Notes under the pieces: generated by a model
What the model was told of the DNA's origin: nothing
Seen by the model: only the letters and a program-made list of their open reading frames with translations
The model's database searches: none
Part shown: positions 8,575 through 16,616 of the stretch, one piece after another
How the letters are laid out: the number at the start of each line of letters is the position of its first letter
Position numbering within the stretch: position 1 is the first letter of the stretch
Source: Paraburkholderia caledonica NBRC 102488
GTDB lineage: Bacteria > Pseudomonadota > Gammaproteobacteria > Burkholderiales > Burkholderiaceae
Length of the DNA stretch: 64,000 nucleotides
Direction: 5' to 3'
Assembly (NCBI RefSeq): GCF_000685095.1
Contig: NZ_BAYE01000002.1
Coordinates: 434,001-498,000, forward strand
Translations under genes and position numbers: made by a program

Positions 8575-10362
8575 TCAGCAGCGTAGACCGAGATGTGGCG
8601 GACTTTTTACGAAACCCGGCCGCCCCTGCGCATGGCCCCTGGGTGGTTGCTGCTTCTGCCATGCCGCGACCGCCCGATCGAGATTGAAGAACATCCGCTC
8701 GCGCCCAAGCGTCTCGCCGAGCGGTGAACGCTGCACCATCCTCAGTACGCCCGGGTTGAGACCCACGAGCCATAGCGTTATGCCCCGCTTGCGCAGCTCT
8801 TTTTCCGCTTCCGTCAGCATTTTGAGCGCTGTGTACTCGAGATCGAACACGGCGCGCAGATGGAGCACGACGATCTGGGGATGAGTCTGCGCGATCAGCG
8901 TGCGAATCTTCTCGCCGACGCGCTCGGCGTTGGCAAAAAAAATGGGGCCTTCCGGCCTCAACAACAGGAGGTCGGGAAAAGCCTCATCGTCGGGGTGCTC
9001 CGCGGACACAGGGCGGAACACGTTCGTGCCAAGCTTCCTGCGCAGTACATATACCGGTGGATCGGACGTCTGGTGAGCAAGCGCAAGGAGCGACACGACA
9101 ATAGCGACGAGGATGCCCAGCAGGGTGCCGAACAGCACGACGCCTGAGGCTGCAACCAGCGCCCACACGAACTCTGTGCGTCGCACAGCGACAATCGCGC
9201 GAAATTCCGCGGGCTTGATCAGGCCGATCGAATAGACGATAACAACCGCCGCCAGTGTGGCCTGCGGCATCAGTCCGATGAAGGGCGCAAGCAGCAGCAT
9301 CGTGCCCAGCGTGACGGCAGCCGTGACCAGTTCGGCAAGCTGGCTGCGGGCACCCGAGAGACGGTTCACGGCTGTCTGCGTCGTCCCTCCGCCCGCCGGC
9401 ATGGAGCCCAGCAGCGCGCCTCCCACATTGGCAAGACCGATCGCCAGCAACTCCCGATTCGCCTGTGGCTTAGGTTCCCCTCTTTCAACGAATGCCCGTC
9501 CGGAGGCGATAGTTTCGGTAAAGCTCATCAGGGCAATGCCTGCGGCAACTGGCCCAAGCGACGTGACAAGCGAAAGGTCCGGCATCGTGACGGAAGGGAA
9601 GCCCGTCGGCACATGGCCGACAATGTCGACCCCGTGAGACTGCAGGCCGAGCAGGCTCATGCCGCCGATCCCGCAGGCCACCGCGATCAGCGGCGCGGGT
9701 GCCCGTGGAACGAAATGCTCGATTGCCACCAGAATGCCCACCGTAATCGCACCCACAGCGACTGTCGCCGCTGACGCGTGTGGAATACCCGTGACGATGG
9801 CCAGCACGTTGTGGAAAAACGAACCCTTGAGAAAGTGAATGCCGAGCAGCTTCGGCAACTGATCCAGCATGATGACGACCGCGACACCGGCCTTGAATCC
9901 GGTCAGCACAGGATCCGAAATGAAGTTGGCAACGAATCCCAACCGCAGGAGCGCGGCGAGTGTGAGGATGGCCCCGACCAGTAACGTCAGCGTTGCAGAA
10001 GCTGTCAGCAGGTCTGCGGTCCCTGCGTTCGGGACCACCCGGGAGAGGGCCGCTGCGGTGAGGATGGCGATCGTTGCGCTGGTGCTGACGCTAAGTGGCC
10101 GCGACGATCCCAGGAACGCGTAGATCACCATCGGAAGGAAGGCCGTATACAGCCCGACCTGCACGGGCAGCCCAGCGACAGTCGCGTATGCCAGGGCCTT
10201 CGGAAGAACGACCGCCGCAGCGGTCACGCCGGCAACGATGTCCGGCTTGATCCACTCTTTCTGATAATCGCGGACCCACTCCAACACCGGAATGTGAAAG
10301 CCGCCAGTGGAATGCGCTGATGAATCGTGTCCCATAATAGTCGCCCAGATTCCCATCGTCAT
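8575..10362 (-). CDS. SulP-family anion transporter with STAS domain
   Basis: About 595 residues. The signature region of SulP transporters is near the N-terminus (VLPKALAYATVAGLPVQVGL), followed by ten or more hydrophobic segments and a C-terminal STAS domain (about residues 440-570; VVLHLRAVFDLEYTALKML, ending in WLVGLNPGVLRMV). It should exchange or import sulfate, bicarbonate or another inorganic anion at the inner membrane. GAGGA lies just ahead of ATG at 10362, with a second ATG at 10356 also possible. The STAS motif has DLEYTAL where many homologues have Asp-Ser-Ser, so phosphoregulation may differ. It follows the potassium-channel gene on the same strand after about 220 bases. Confidence 0.9.
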   Translation of the reverse strand: MTMGIWATIMGHDSSAHSTGGFHIPVLEWVRDYQKEWIKPDIVAGVTAAAVVLPKALAYATVAGLPVQVGLYTAFLPMVIYAFLGSSRPLSVSTSATIAILTAAALSRVVPNAGTADLLTASATLTLLVGAILTLAALLRLGFVANFISDPVLTGFKAGVAVVIMLDQLPKLLGIHFLKGSFFHNVLAIVTGIPHASAATVAVGAITVGILVAIEHFVPRAPAPLIAVACGIGGMSLLGLQSHGVDIVGHVPTGFPSVTMPDLSLVTSLGPVAAGIALMSFTETIASGRAFVERGEPKPQANRELLAIGLANVGGALLGSMPAGGGTTQTAVNRLSGARSQLAELVTAAVTLGTMLLLAPFIGLMPQATLAAVVIVYSIGLIKPAEFRAIVAVRRTEFVWALVAASGVVLFGTLLGILVAIVVSLLALAHQTSDPPVYVLRRKLGTNVFRPVSAEHPDDEAFPDLLLLRPEGPIFFANAERVGEKIRTLIAQTHPQIVVLHLRAVFDLEYTALKMLTEAEKELRKRGITLWLVGLNPGVLRMVQRSPLGETLGRERMFFNLDRAVAAWQKQQPPRGHAQGRPGFVKSPPHLGLRC

Positions 10363-10580
10363 CAAATCCTCAGGCCCCCATATGCTTGCGCGAATCCGGT
10401 GCCGGAGGAGACCATGCCATCGTCGATAGAGGGAGCAAGAGAATCACGGCGAACGTTCGGGCACATAGCGCGAACGTCCGCTACCCCCAAAGCCGTGAGG
10501 CCAGACGGTGCCGCAGGTGTGCGACCGTACCGGTATGGGCGGCGGACCAGCGGCGGATTGCGCCTGCCGAGCACCCGGCT

Positions 10581-11327
10581 TCATGTCCGTTGCGCCCACA
10601 GCGCATCGATCTGCCCGACCATGGCACGCGCGACGATGTCGTTCTCGTCGATAACCGTCGTTGCGCCAGCCTTCTCGAGCAACATTCTGCGCAGATCGCT
10701 CTCACCCGACACCACGATCCGCAGCCCGGGATTGAGCGTGTGCGCCACCAGCGTGATCTCCAGATTGCTGTTCGCATTGCTACCCGTCACAAACAGCGCA
10801 CTGGCGGTATCCAGTCTGGCACGCTCGAGTACATCGTCGAACGAGCTGAGATCGCCCAGGATGACCATGTATCCCAGTCCGGATGCTTTTTCGGCATGCT
10901 TTACGTCGGTTTCCAGCACGAGCACGCTCGCTCCCGCATCTCGAAGATGGGCGGCGACCAGCTGGCCGACCGAGCCAAACGGGCAGACCGCGACGTGGGC
11001 GCTCAGCGTTTCCAGCTTATTCTCCATGGCCCTGTTCTCCCAGAAGACCATCACGTCATCGCCCGATAGCATCCCCGTCAACTGGCTCAACGCGTAGCCT
11101 GCAACCACCATCGTTGCAAGTATGGCGCCCAGCATGAATATCTTCTGGTCGGCGTTAAACTCCGAGAAGTCGCCCAAGGTCGAGACAAGATTGACCGCGT
11201 CCCACACGGCCGTGAACATCTTCGTGCTCAAAGGCGCATCCGAGTGGTCGAGCAGCCCAATCCCCAGCGCCGATCCCAGCAGCACCAGAAGCAACAGGCC
11301 AACCCGAAATGCGCGCGGCGCCGCCAT
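10581..11327 (-). CDS. Potassium channel / TrkA-N NAD-binding protein
   Basis: 248 residues in the open frame. Two membrane helices (VGLLLLVLLGSALGIGLL and IFMLGAILATMVVAGYAL) bracket a pore loop, and residues from about 105 form an RCK/TrkA-N domain (VAVCPFGSVGQLVA, FVTGSNANSNLEITL, ARLDTASALF). The pore loop reads VNLVSTLGDFSEF, not the classical TVGYGD, so ion selectivity is uncertain. The ATG at 11327 has no properly spaced ribosome site. Codons in the adjacent frame from ATG 11374-11380 (GAGGA upstream) encode MEMYRIEEPRLGGLRIKEWR, which would join smoothly at the GCGCGC run 11311-11316 if two bases were absent. The true gene is therefore probably 10581-11380 with a frameshift. Confidence 0.75.
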   Translation of the reverse strand: MAAPRAFRVGLLLLVLLGSALGIGLLDHSDAPLSTKMFTAVWDAVNLVSTLGDFSEFNADQKIFMLGAILATMVVAGYALSQLTGMLSGDDVMVFWENRAMENKLETLSAHVAVCPFGSVGQLVAAHLRDAGASVLVLETDVKHAEKASGLGYMVILGDLSSFDDVLERARLDTASALFVTGSNANSNLEITLVAHTLNPGLRIVVSGESDLRRMLLEKAGATTVIDENDIVARAMVGQIDALWAQRT

Positions 11328-11623
11328 TCCTTGATACGCAGCCCGCCAAGCCGCGGCTCTTCGATCCGGTACATCTCCATCGTTCCTCGAATCCGCTCTT
11401 CATCCGCAGTTCGAACCATTCTGGGCTAGCACGATCGCACGACATGCTCGGCAGCCGCCACGCTTCCCCGATTACATCATGTCACTCGGGCACGCTTGCA
11501 GAATTGGACTTTGGTTCCGCGTGTCGAAGTCGCAGGAACAAAAAGGAGCATCCGCGCTCGTCAGTGCCGTTCTCAGCCAGCGCTGCGCAATCCTTTTGCC
11601 TGTCAGACGCAATGCGGCATTGC

Positions 11624-12445
11624 TCAGAATTTCTCGGGCACATACCTGAAACAATGCTCCGATTCGCGATACGCCCCCGCCTTCTGTCGTTGAGGCAACG
11701 ACACCTTCGTCCGCGGCACAGCGACGTACGGCACCTTGCTGAGCAAATGGCTGATGACGTTGAGGTGCGCTCGCTTCTTGTTGTCGGCCCGTGCGACATA
11801 CCACGGTGAGAACTCCGTATCGGTCATACCGAGCATGTCGTCGCGCGCCCGCGAATAGTCGTACCATCGGCGATAGGACTCGAGATCCATCGGCGAAAGT
11901 TTCCAGATTTTGCGCTCATCGTGAATCCGCGCTTCGAGCCTGCGCGTCTGCTCTTTGGCGCTGACTTCGAGCCAGTATTTGAGGAGGATGACTCCAGAGT
12001 CTATGACGGCCCGCTCGACGAGCGGCGTCGCGAAAAGGAACTCCTGCACCTGGCGGTCCGTGCAGAAACCCATCACGCGCTCGACGCCCGCGCGGTTGTA
12101 CCAGCTACGGTCGAAGATCACGACCTCGCCGGCCGCCGGCAGGTGCGGAAGATAGCGCTGCATGTACATCTGGCTCTTCTCGCGGTCAGTCGGCGCGGGC
12201 AGCGCGATGACCCGGAAAATGCGTGGGCTCACGCGATCGGTGATCGCCTTGATCATTCCGCCCTTGCCCGCGCCGTCGCGCCCCTCGAATACGATGCAGA
12301 TCTTCGCGCCGCTCTGCACGACCCATTCCTGCATTTTGACCAGTTCGACATGGAGACGACACAGTTCCTTCAAATACGCCTTGTTGCCGAGCTTGCCCAC
12401 GGGCTTCGAATCGCTGTTCTTCATTTCCTTCGGAGTTTCGGACAT
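11624..12445 (-). CDS. ppk2: Polyphosphate kinase 2
   Basis: 273 residues from the ATG at 12445, chosen because GGGAGGAG lies directly ahead; an upstream start at 12499 lacks one. It makes or uses polyphosphate to interconvert nucleoside mono-, di- and triphosphates. The Walker A motif is GRDGAGKGG, the Walker B/lid region is VIFDRSWYNRAG, and the family signatures WLEVSAKEQTRR, DLESYRRWYDYSRARD and PWYVARADNKKRA are all present. The length fits a single-domain PPK2. It stands alone between the channel/transporter genes and a broken small gene; an FNR-type palindrome lies about 375 bases upstream. Confidence 0.93.
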   Translation of the reverse strand: MSETPKEMKNSDSKPVGKLGNKAYLKELCRLHVELVKMQEWVVQSGAKICIVFEGRDGAGKGGMIKAITDRVSPRIFRVIALPAPTDREKSQMYMQRYLPHLPAAGEVVIFDRSWYNRAGVERVMGFCTDRQVQEFLFATPLVERAVIDSGVILLKYWLEVSAKEQTRRLEARIHDERKIWKLSPMDLESYRRWYDYSRARDDMLGMTDTEFSPWYVARADNKKRAHLNVISHLLSKVPYVAVPRTKVSLPQRQKAGAYRESEHCFRYVPEKF

Positions 12446-12841
12446 TGCTCCTCCCTGAAAATGCGCGTTGGCACACCTCACGCGAGCAAGGTATTGCACT
12501 TCAAATTTGATCGCGCCCGCCTATCCCGCGCATCCGCGCACCCGATAGCAGTCTCATCGTCTTTGAGCTAGCAGGTCGTGCGACCGGTGCCGGCGACGAC
12601 GTCACCGGCGTACTCACCGAGGTAGCAAAACCGCATCGGAAGGCCCCGGCGCCAGGTTCTGATGACGCTCGCCGCGTGACTGCACCGGCCCTCGAAAGTG
12701 ATCGACAGCGCATTCGGCCTGCTTACGACGCGCGGCGGATCTAGTGTGCGCAATCAGGCTTCCTCTCCAACTTTCCGTCCGTTTAACTACAGGCTGTCAC
12801 ATGATCCAATTGAACGATTGATACAAATCAAGCAATTCAAA
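12446..12841. other. Intergenic with FNR-type site
   Basis: No convincing gene. Short leftward frames at 12501-12753 have no family features and may be decayed sequence. The AT-rich part 12780-12850 stands out from the surrounding GC-rich DNA and contains the FNR-type palindrome listed separately. Confidence 0.5.
12818..12831. promoter_or_regulatory. Perfect FNR/ANR-type box
   Basis: TTGAT-ACAA-ATCAA matches the FNR/ANR/DNR consensus TTGAT-N4-ATCAA at all ten defined positions and lies in an AT-rich island. The nearest intact gene reading away from it is ppk2, whose start is about 373 bases away; the intervening DNA looks decayed, so the original target may be lost. Confidence 0.65.
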
Positions 12842-13359
12842 CTATTTAGACCTACACATTGTGACCGTGGCCGGCTGAACCGTGCACTTCCGAATTCCAT
12901 GCAGCGCGCTGAAATTCACGGTGGTTCGCTGCACGTCGGTGCGCGCGGCCGAGCCATGTTGCTGAACGCCGATTGTCAGCCGCTCGGTCATCGCCATGCC
13001 GAGCACGGCAAAGACCTCGTTTGCCAGAGGGTTGACGGCGAAGTGCGCACGCAGTTCGCTCGAATGACTCAACGCCCGCGGCACGTCTTCCGGGGTGGCG
13101 AAAAACGCCTGGATATGCGGGTCCGTCGCCCAGGCCGATGCGCTCGCCTCGCGAGCCTGCGGCATATCGCTCACCGATGCCCCGACATAGGCGAGCGAAG
13201 TCCTGACCGAGGCGTAAGACGCTCCTGATAGCGCTACGCGAGCCTCAACTGCGGACTCAATCTTGCTATGCGCTCAATGGCGTCACTCGCCTGTCCGGAA
13301 CCCGGGGCGCTCTTCTCCGATGCGCCCTCGCGACCAAACAGCCTGTCCAGAATGCTCAT
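12842..13359 (-). pseudogene. Small conserved protein, frameshifted
   Basis: The ATG at 13359 has an ideal AAGGAGG site and starts MSILDRLFGREGASEKS, running 41 residues to a TAG (about 13234). From there the adjacent frame continues as a plausible protein (SDMPQAREASASAWATDPHI, AFFATPEDVPRALSHSSELR, VLGMAMTERLTIGV) to 12842, where it ends in sequence that no longer looks coding. The two parts together look like one protein of about 160-170 residues seen in Burkholderia relatives, split by a frameshift. It lies 17 bases downstream of the RRM-like gene in the same operon. Function is unknown. Confidence 0.6.
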
Positions 13360-13376
13360 GGATGCCTCCTTGAGGC

Positions 13377-13631
13377 TCAATCTTGCCTTTCCGGCAGGAT
13401 CTGCGCACTGATCGTGTGGTCCTTCCAGAACATGTTGTGAATCCTCGAACGAAGCAGGTTCAGCGCCTCAGACGAGAGGTCGCTGAACCTGACCAGCGCG
13501 ATGGGTTGTCCGCTTCCCGCGGGCACGCGCTCGATAGAATCGAACTGAGGGAATCCGTATCTCTGCAGGAACTCGTCGAGTTCCTCGTCAGACACGGTTT
13601 CTTCGACATTACCAAGTAAAAGTTGAGTCAT
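13377..13631 (-). CDS. RRM-like small RNA-binding protein
   Basis: 84 residues covering a single RRM-like fold. An RNP2-like strand LLLGNV near the start, a helix SDEELDEFLQRYG, a strand FDSIERV, an RNP1-like strand IALVRFSD and a second helix EALNLLRSRI are in the order expected for beta-alpha-beta-beta-alpha-beta. The aromatic residues usual in RNP1 are reduced to one Phe. It would bind single-stranded RNA in the cytosol. It is downstream of fabI by 23 bases on the same strand, and the broken gene at 13359 follows, so it probably belongs to the DUF3141-pta-ackA-fabI transcript. Confidence 0.75.
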   Translation of the reverse strand: MTQLLLGNVEETVSDEELDEFLQRYGFPQFDSIERVPAGSGQPIALVRFSDLSSEALNLLRSRIHNMFWKDHTISAQILPERQD

Positions 13632-13654
13632 GGTGTTTCCTTTCCGAAGCCATG

Positions 13655-14446
13655 TCAGGCCATGATGTTGACGCCCCCGTCGACATACAGCGTTTCGCCC
13701 GAAACCCGTCGCGCGTAGGGGGTGGCGAGAAACGCGCAGGTGTAGCCGACGTCCATGATGTCGACCAGCTCGCCGAGCGGCGCGCGTTCGGCCGCCTCGT
13801 TGAGCAGCAGGTCGAAGTTCTTGAGGCCGGAAGCCGCCCGCGTCTTGAGCGGACCCGGCGAAATCGCATGCACGCGAATGCCCTTCGGGCCAAGCTCGTA
13901 AGCGAGATAGCGCGCACAGGCTTCGAGCGCGGCCTTTACCGGCCCCATCACGCTATAGTTCGGCACGACCTTGTTCGCGCCGTAGTAGCTCATCGTGAGC
14001 AATGTGCCGCCTTTGTCCATCAGCGGCGCGGCAAGCGCCGCCATGCGCACGAACGAATGACACGAAATGTCCATCGCGCGCGCAAAGCCCTCGCCGGAGC
14101 AACGCAACAGTCCGCCTTGCAGATCGTCTTTCGGCGCCCATGCAATGGAGTGCAGCAGGACGTCGAGACGTCCCCAGCGCTGCTGGATCTGCTCGAATAC
14201 CGCCTCCAGCTGCGCCGCGTCGCCGACGTCGAGCGGCAGGAACAACTCTGCTTCAAGCTCGCTCGCCAACGGCTCGACATAAGGCCGGGTCTTTTCCGTC
14301 GCGTAGGTGATGGCCAGATCCGCACCAAGCTCGCGAAACGCTTTCGCGCAACCGTATGCAATCGAGTGTTCGTTGGCAATGCCGGTGATCAGCGCTTTCA
14401 TGCCCGCAAGTACCGGACGTGATCGATCAGTGCCTTCGGGTGACAT
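13655..14446 (-). CDS. fabI: Enoyl-ACP reductase (NADH), FabI type
   Basis: 263 residues, the normal FabI length. The N-terminal dinucleotide site has the FabI form GMKALITGIANEHSIAYG; SIAWAP follows the fourth strand, and the catalytic Tyr and Lys are in NYSVMGPVKAALE. ISPGPLKTRAASG is the substrate-loop region and YVDGGVNIMA the typical C-terminus. It reduces enoyl-ACP in the last step of the fatty-acid elongation cycle. As the fourth gene of an acetyl-phosphate operon it is likely an extra, condition-specific FabI and not the housekeeping copy. It begins 12 bases after ackA ends. An alternative start is the ATG encoding MKALITG at residue 16. Confidence 0.92.
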   Translation of the reverse strand: MSPEGTDRSRPVLAGMKALITGIANEHSIAYGCAKAFRELGADLAITYATEKTRPYVEPLASELEAELFLPLDVGDAAQLEAVFEQIQQRWGRLDVLLHSIAWAPKDDLQGGLLRCSGEGFARAMDISCHSFVRMAALAAPLMDKGGTLLTMSYYGANKVVPNYSVMGPVKAALEACARYLAYELGPKGIRVHAISPGPLKTRAASGLKNFDLLLNEAAERAPLGELVDIMDVGYTCAFLATPYARRVSGETLYVDGGVNIMA

Positions 14447-14458
14447 GGCATTTCTCCT

Positions 14459-15637
14459 TCATTCGAGGACCGCACGCGTATGGCGCGCGATCGTCAGCTC
14501 TTCATTGGTCGGGATAACCCACGCCGCTATCCGGCTCGACGCGGTGGTGATGAGGGGACCGCCCTTGGCGTTCGCTTCGGCGTCGATCTCCGCGCCGAGC
14601 CACGCCGCGTGCCGCACAACGCCCTCGCGGATCGCCGCCGCATGCTCGCCGATTCCCGCCGTGAAAACGAGCGCTTCGATGCCCTCCATGGCCGCGACAA
14701 GCGAGCCGAGTTCGCGCGCTATGCGGTAGATATAGAGTTCAATGGCAAAACGGGCGTGAGGATCGTCGCTCGCGAGCAGCGTGCGCATGTCACTCGATAC
14801 GCCGGACACGCCGAGCAACCCCGAACGGCGATAGATCAGATCCTCGACGGCACGCGCGTCCATGCCGAGTTCTTCCATCAGGTAGAGCACCACGCCCGGG
14901 TCCAGGTTGCCGCAGCGCGTGCCCATGGGCAATCCGTCGACGGCCGTGAAGCCCATCGTGCTAGCCACGCTCTTGCCCGCGACGAGCGCGCACATGCTCG
15001 CGCCATTGCCAAGGTGCGCGACGACAGTGCGTCCGCTGGCTGCTTTCGTATCGACGTCAGGCAGCACGCTCGCGATGTACTCGTAGGACAGCCCATGAAA
15101 GCCGTAGCGGCGCACGCCCCGGCTGGTGATCGACGCAGGCAGCGCGAACGCCTGTGCCACCTCGGGTTGGGTGCGATGGAAAGCCGTGTCGAAGCACGCC
15201 ACCTGCGGCACGTCCGGTTGCATCTCTTCGAGGATGCGGATGGGCTTCAGGTTGTGCGGCTGATGCAGCGGCGCAAGCGGCGTGAGCTTCGCCAGCTCGT
15301 CCACTACCGCGGGCGTGACTCGCACCGGACCGCTGAAGCGCTGGCCGCCGTGCACGACGCGATGGCCGACCGCGACGAGTTCGTGTCCTTCGCGGTGCTC
15401 GCTCAGGAACGCAGCGATGTGCTCAAGGCCTTCGCGATGATCCAGCTCGCCGCCGTCGCTCCATTCCCTCGCATGCTCCTCGCCGTGACCGTCGACGGCT
15501 TCGAACCGTGCGCTTGCCGTGTACAGGCCGCCGACCTGCCCATGCACGACCAGTTCGAGCGCGTCGCCCTGCTCTTCGAATGCGGAAAACTTGATGCTCG
15601 ACGAGCCGGCATTCAATACCAGAATCACGTCTGCCAT
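14459..15637 (-). CDS. ackA: Acetate kinase
   Basis: 392 residues from the ATG at 15637; upstream in-frame codons overlap pta and are rejected. It interconverts acetyl phosphate plus ADP with acetate plus ATP. The acetate-kinase signatures are all present: VLNAGSSSIKFS at the start, VGHRVVHGG, FDTAFHRTQP, YGFHGLSYEYI, VVAHLGNGASMCA and FTAGIGEHAA. Four bases separate the pta stop from this start, so the two are translationally coupled. With pta it forms the substrate-level phosphorylation route from acetyl-CoA to acetate. Confidence 0.95.
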   Translation of the reverse strand: MADVILVLNAGSSSIKFSAFEEQGDALELVVHGQVGGLYTASARFEAVDGHGEEHAREWSDGGELDHREGLEHIAAFLSEHREGHELVAVGHRVVHGGQRFSGPVRVTPAVVDELAKLTPLAPLHQPHNLKPIRILEEMQPDVPQVACFDTAFHRTQPEVAQAFALPASITSRGVRRYGFHGLSYEYIASVLPDVDTKAASGRTVVAHLGNGASMCALVAGKSVASTMGFTAVDGLPMGTRCGNLDPGVVLYLMEELGMDARAVEDLIYRRSGLLGVSGVSSDMRTLLASDDPHARFAIELYIYRIARELGSLVAAMEGIEALVFTAGIGEHAAAIREGVVRHAAWLGAEIDAEANAKGGPLITTASSRIAAWVIPTNEELTIARHTRAVLE

Positions 15638-15641
15638 GACG

Positions 15642-16616
15642 TCACCCGACGATCTTTGCGGCGTCGCGCCGCGCAATCGCGACGAGCACCGCCACCGCGC
15701 ACGACGCGAGCCGCGTAACGAGCGAATCGGCGCGGCTCGTCAGGATGATCGGCACGCGCGCGCCCAGCACGATGCCGGCCGCGTCCGCGCCCGCCAGGAA
15801 CGAGAGACTCTTGGCGAGCATGTTGCCCGCTTCGAGGTCCGGCACCATCAGGACGTTGGCGCGCCCGGCGACGGGCGAATCGATCTGCTTGATGCGCGCC
15901 GCCTCGGGGTCGATGGCGTTATCGAGTGCAAGTGGGCCGTCGACGAGCGCTCCCGTGATCTGCCGCCGGTCCACCATCTTGCACAGCGCGGCGGCTTCGA
16001 TCGTCGAAGGCACTTTCGGATTGACGGTCTCCATCGCCGAAAGGATCGCTACCCTTACCTCCGGAAACTGAAGCGCGTGCGCAAGGTCGATCGCGTTTTG
16101 CAGGATGTCGACCTTTTCCTCCAGCGTCGGCGCGATGTTCACGGCGGCGTCGGTTACGATCAGCGCGTCCGCGTGGGCGGGCACGTCCATCACGAAGCAG
16201 TGGCTGACGCGCCGGCCGGTGCGCAACCCCGCATCGCGCCGGACGACCTCGGCCATGAGCTCGTCGGTGTGAAGGCTGCCTTTCATCAGCGCCTCGGCCT
16301 TGCCTTCGCGCACTAGCTGCGTGGCCGCGGCTGCCGAGGCCTCGCTGAACGGCGCGTCCACGATCTGATAGTCGCTGATCGAAAGCCTGCACTCGGCGGC
16401 AAGCGATTCGATGCGAGTGCGCGGCCCGACGAGGATCGGCACGATCAGGCCGCTGCGCGCCGCTTCCACCGCGCCTTGCAGCGAACTCCTGTCACAAGGG
16501 TGAACCACGGCCGTGGGCATCGGCGCCAGCGCCTGACAGTGGGCAATGAGCTGGCGATACTTCGCGTGTCTGGGTTCCACGAATGATTCCTCAATGGAAA
16601 AGATGGGCACGCTCAT
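15642..16616 (-). CDS. Phosphate acetyl/butyryltransferase
   Basis: 324 residues from the ATG at 16616, which overlaps the stop of the upstream DUF3141 gene by four bases (ATGA). It is the short, single-domain PTA/PTB type: ALMKGSLHTDELMAEVV, VSHCFVMDVPAHADALIVTD, VAILSAMETVNPKVPSTIEA, ALVDGPLALDNAIDPEAA and VLMVPDLEAGNMLAKSL are typical blocks. It transfers the acyl group between CoA and phosphate, feeding ackA. A much longer open frame extends upstream to 16862 but is antisense-like repetition inside the neighbour and has no start signal. Confidence 0.92.
   Translation of the reverse strand: MSVPIFSIEESFVEPRHAKYRQLIAHCQALAPMPTAVVHPCDRSSLQGAVEAARSGLIVPILVGPRTRIESLAAECRLSISDYQIVDAPFSEASAAAATQLVREGKAEALMKGSLHTDELMAEVVRRDAGLRTGRRVSHCFVMDVPAHADALIVTDAAVNIAPTLEEKVDILQNAIDLAHALQFPEVRVAILSAMETVNPKVPSTIEAAALCKMVDRRQITGALVDGPLALDNAIDPEAARIKQIDSPVAGRANVLMVPDLEAGNMLAKSLSFLAGADAAGIVLGARVPIILTSRADSLVTRLASCAVAVLVAIARRDAAKIVG

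Noticed and set aside
12698..13228. 176-residue plus-strand open frame
   Set aside because: Opposite strand carries a recognisable, though frameshifted, conserved gene with an excellent ribosome site.
14480..15718. 412-residue plus-strand open frame
   Set aside because: Antisense shadow of ackA.
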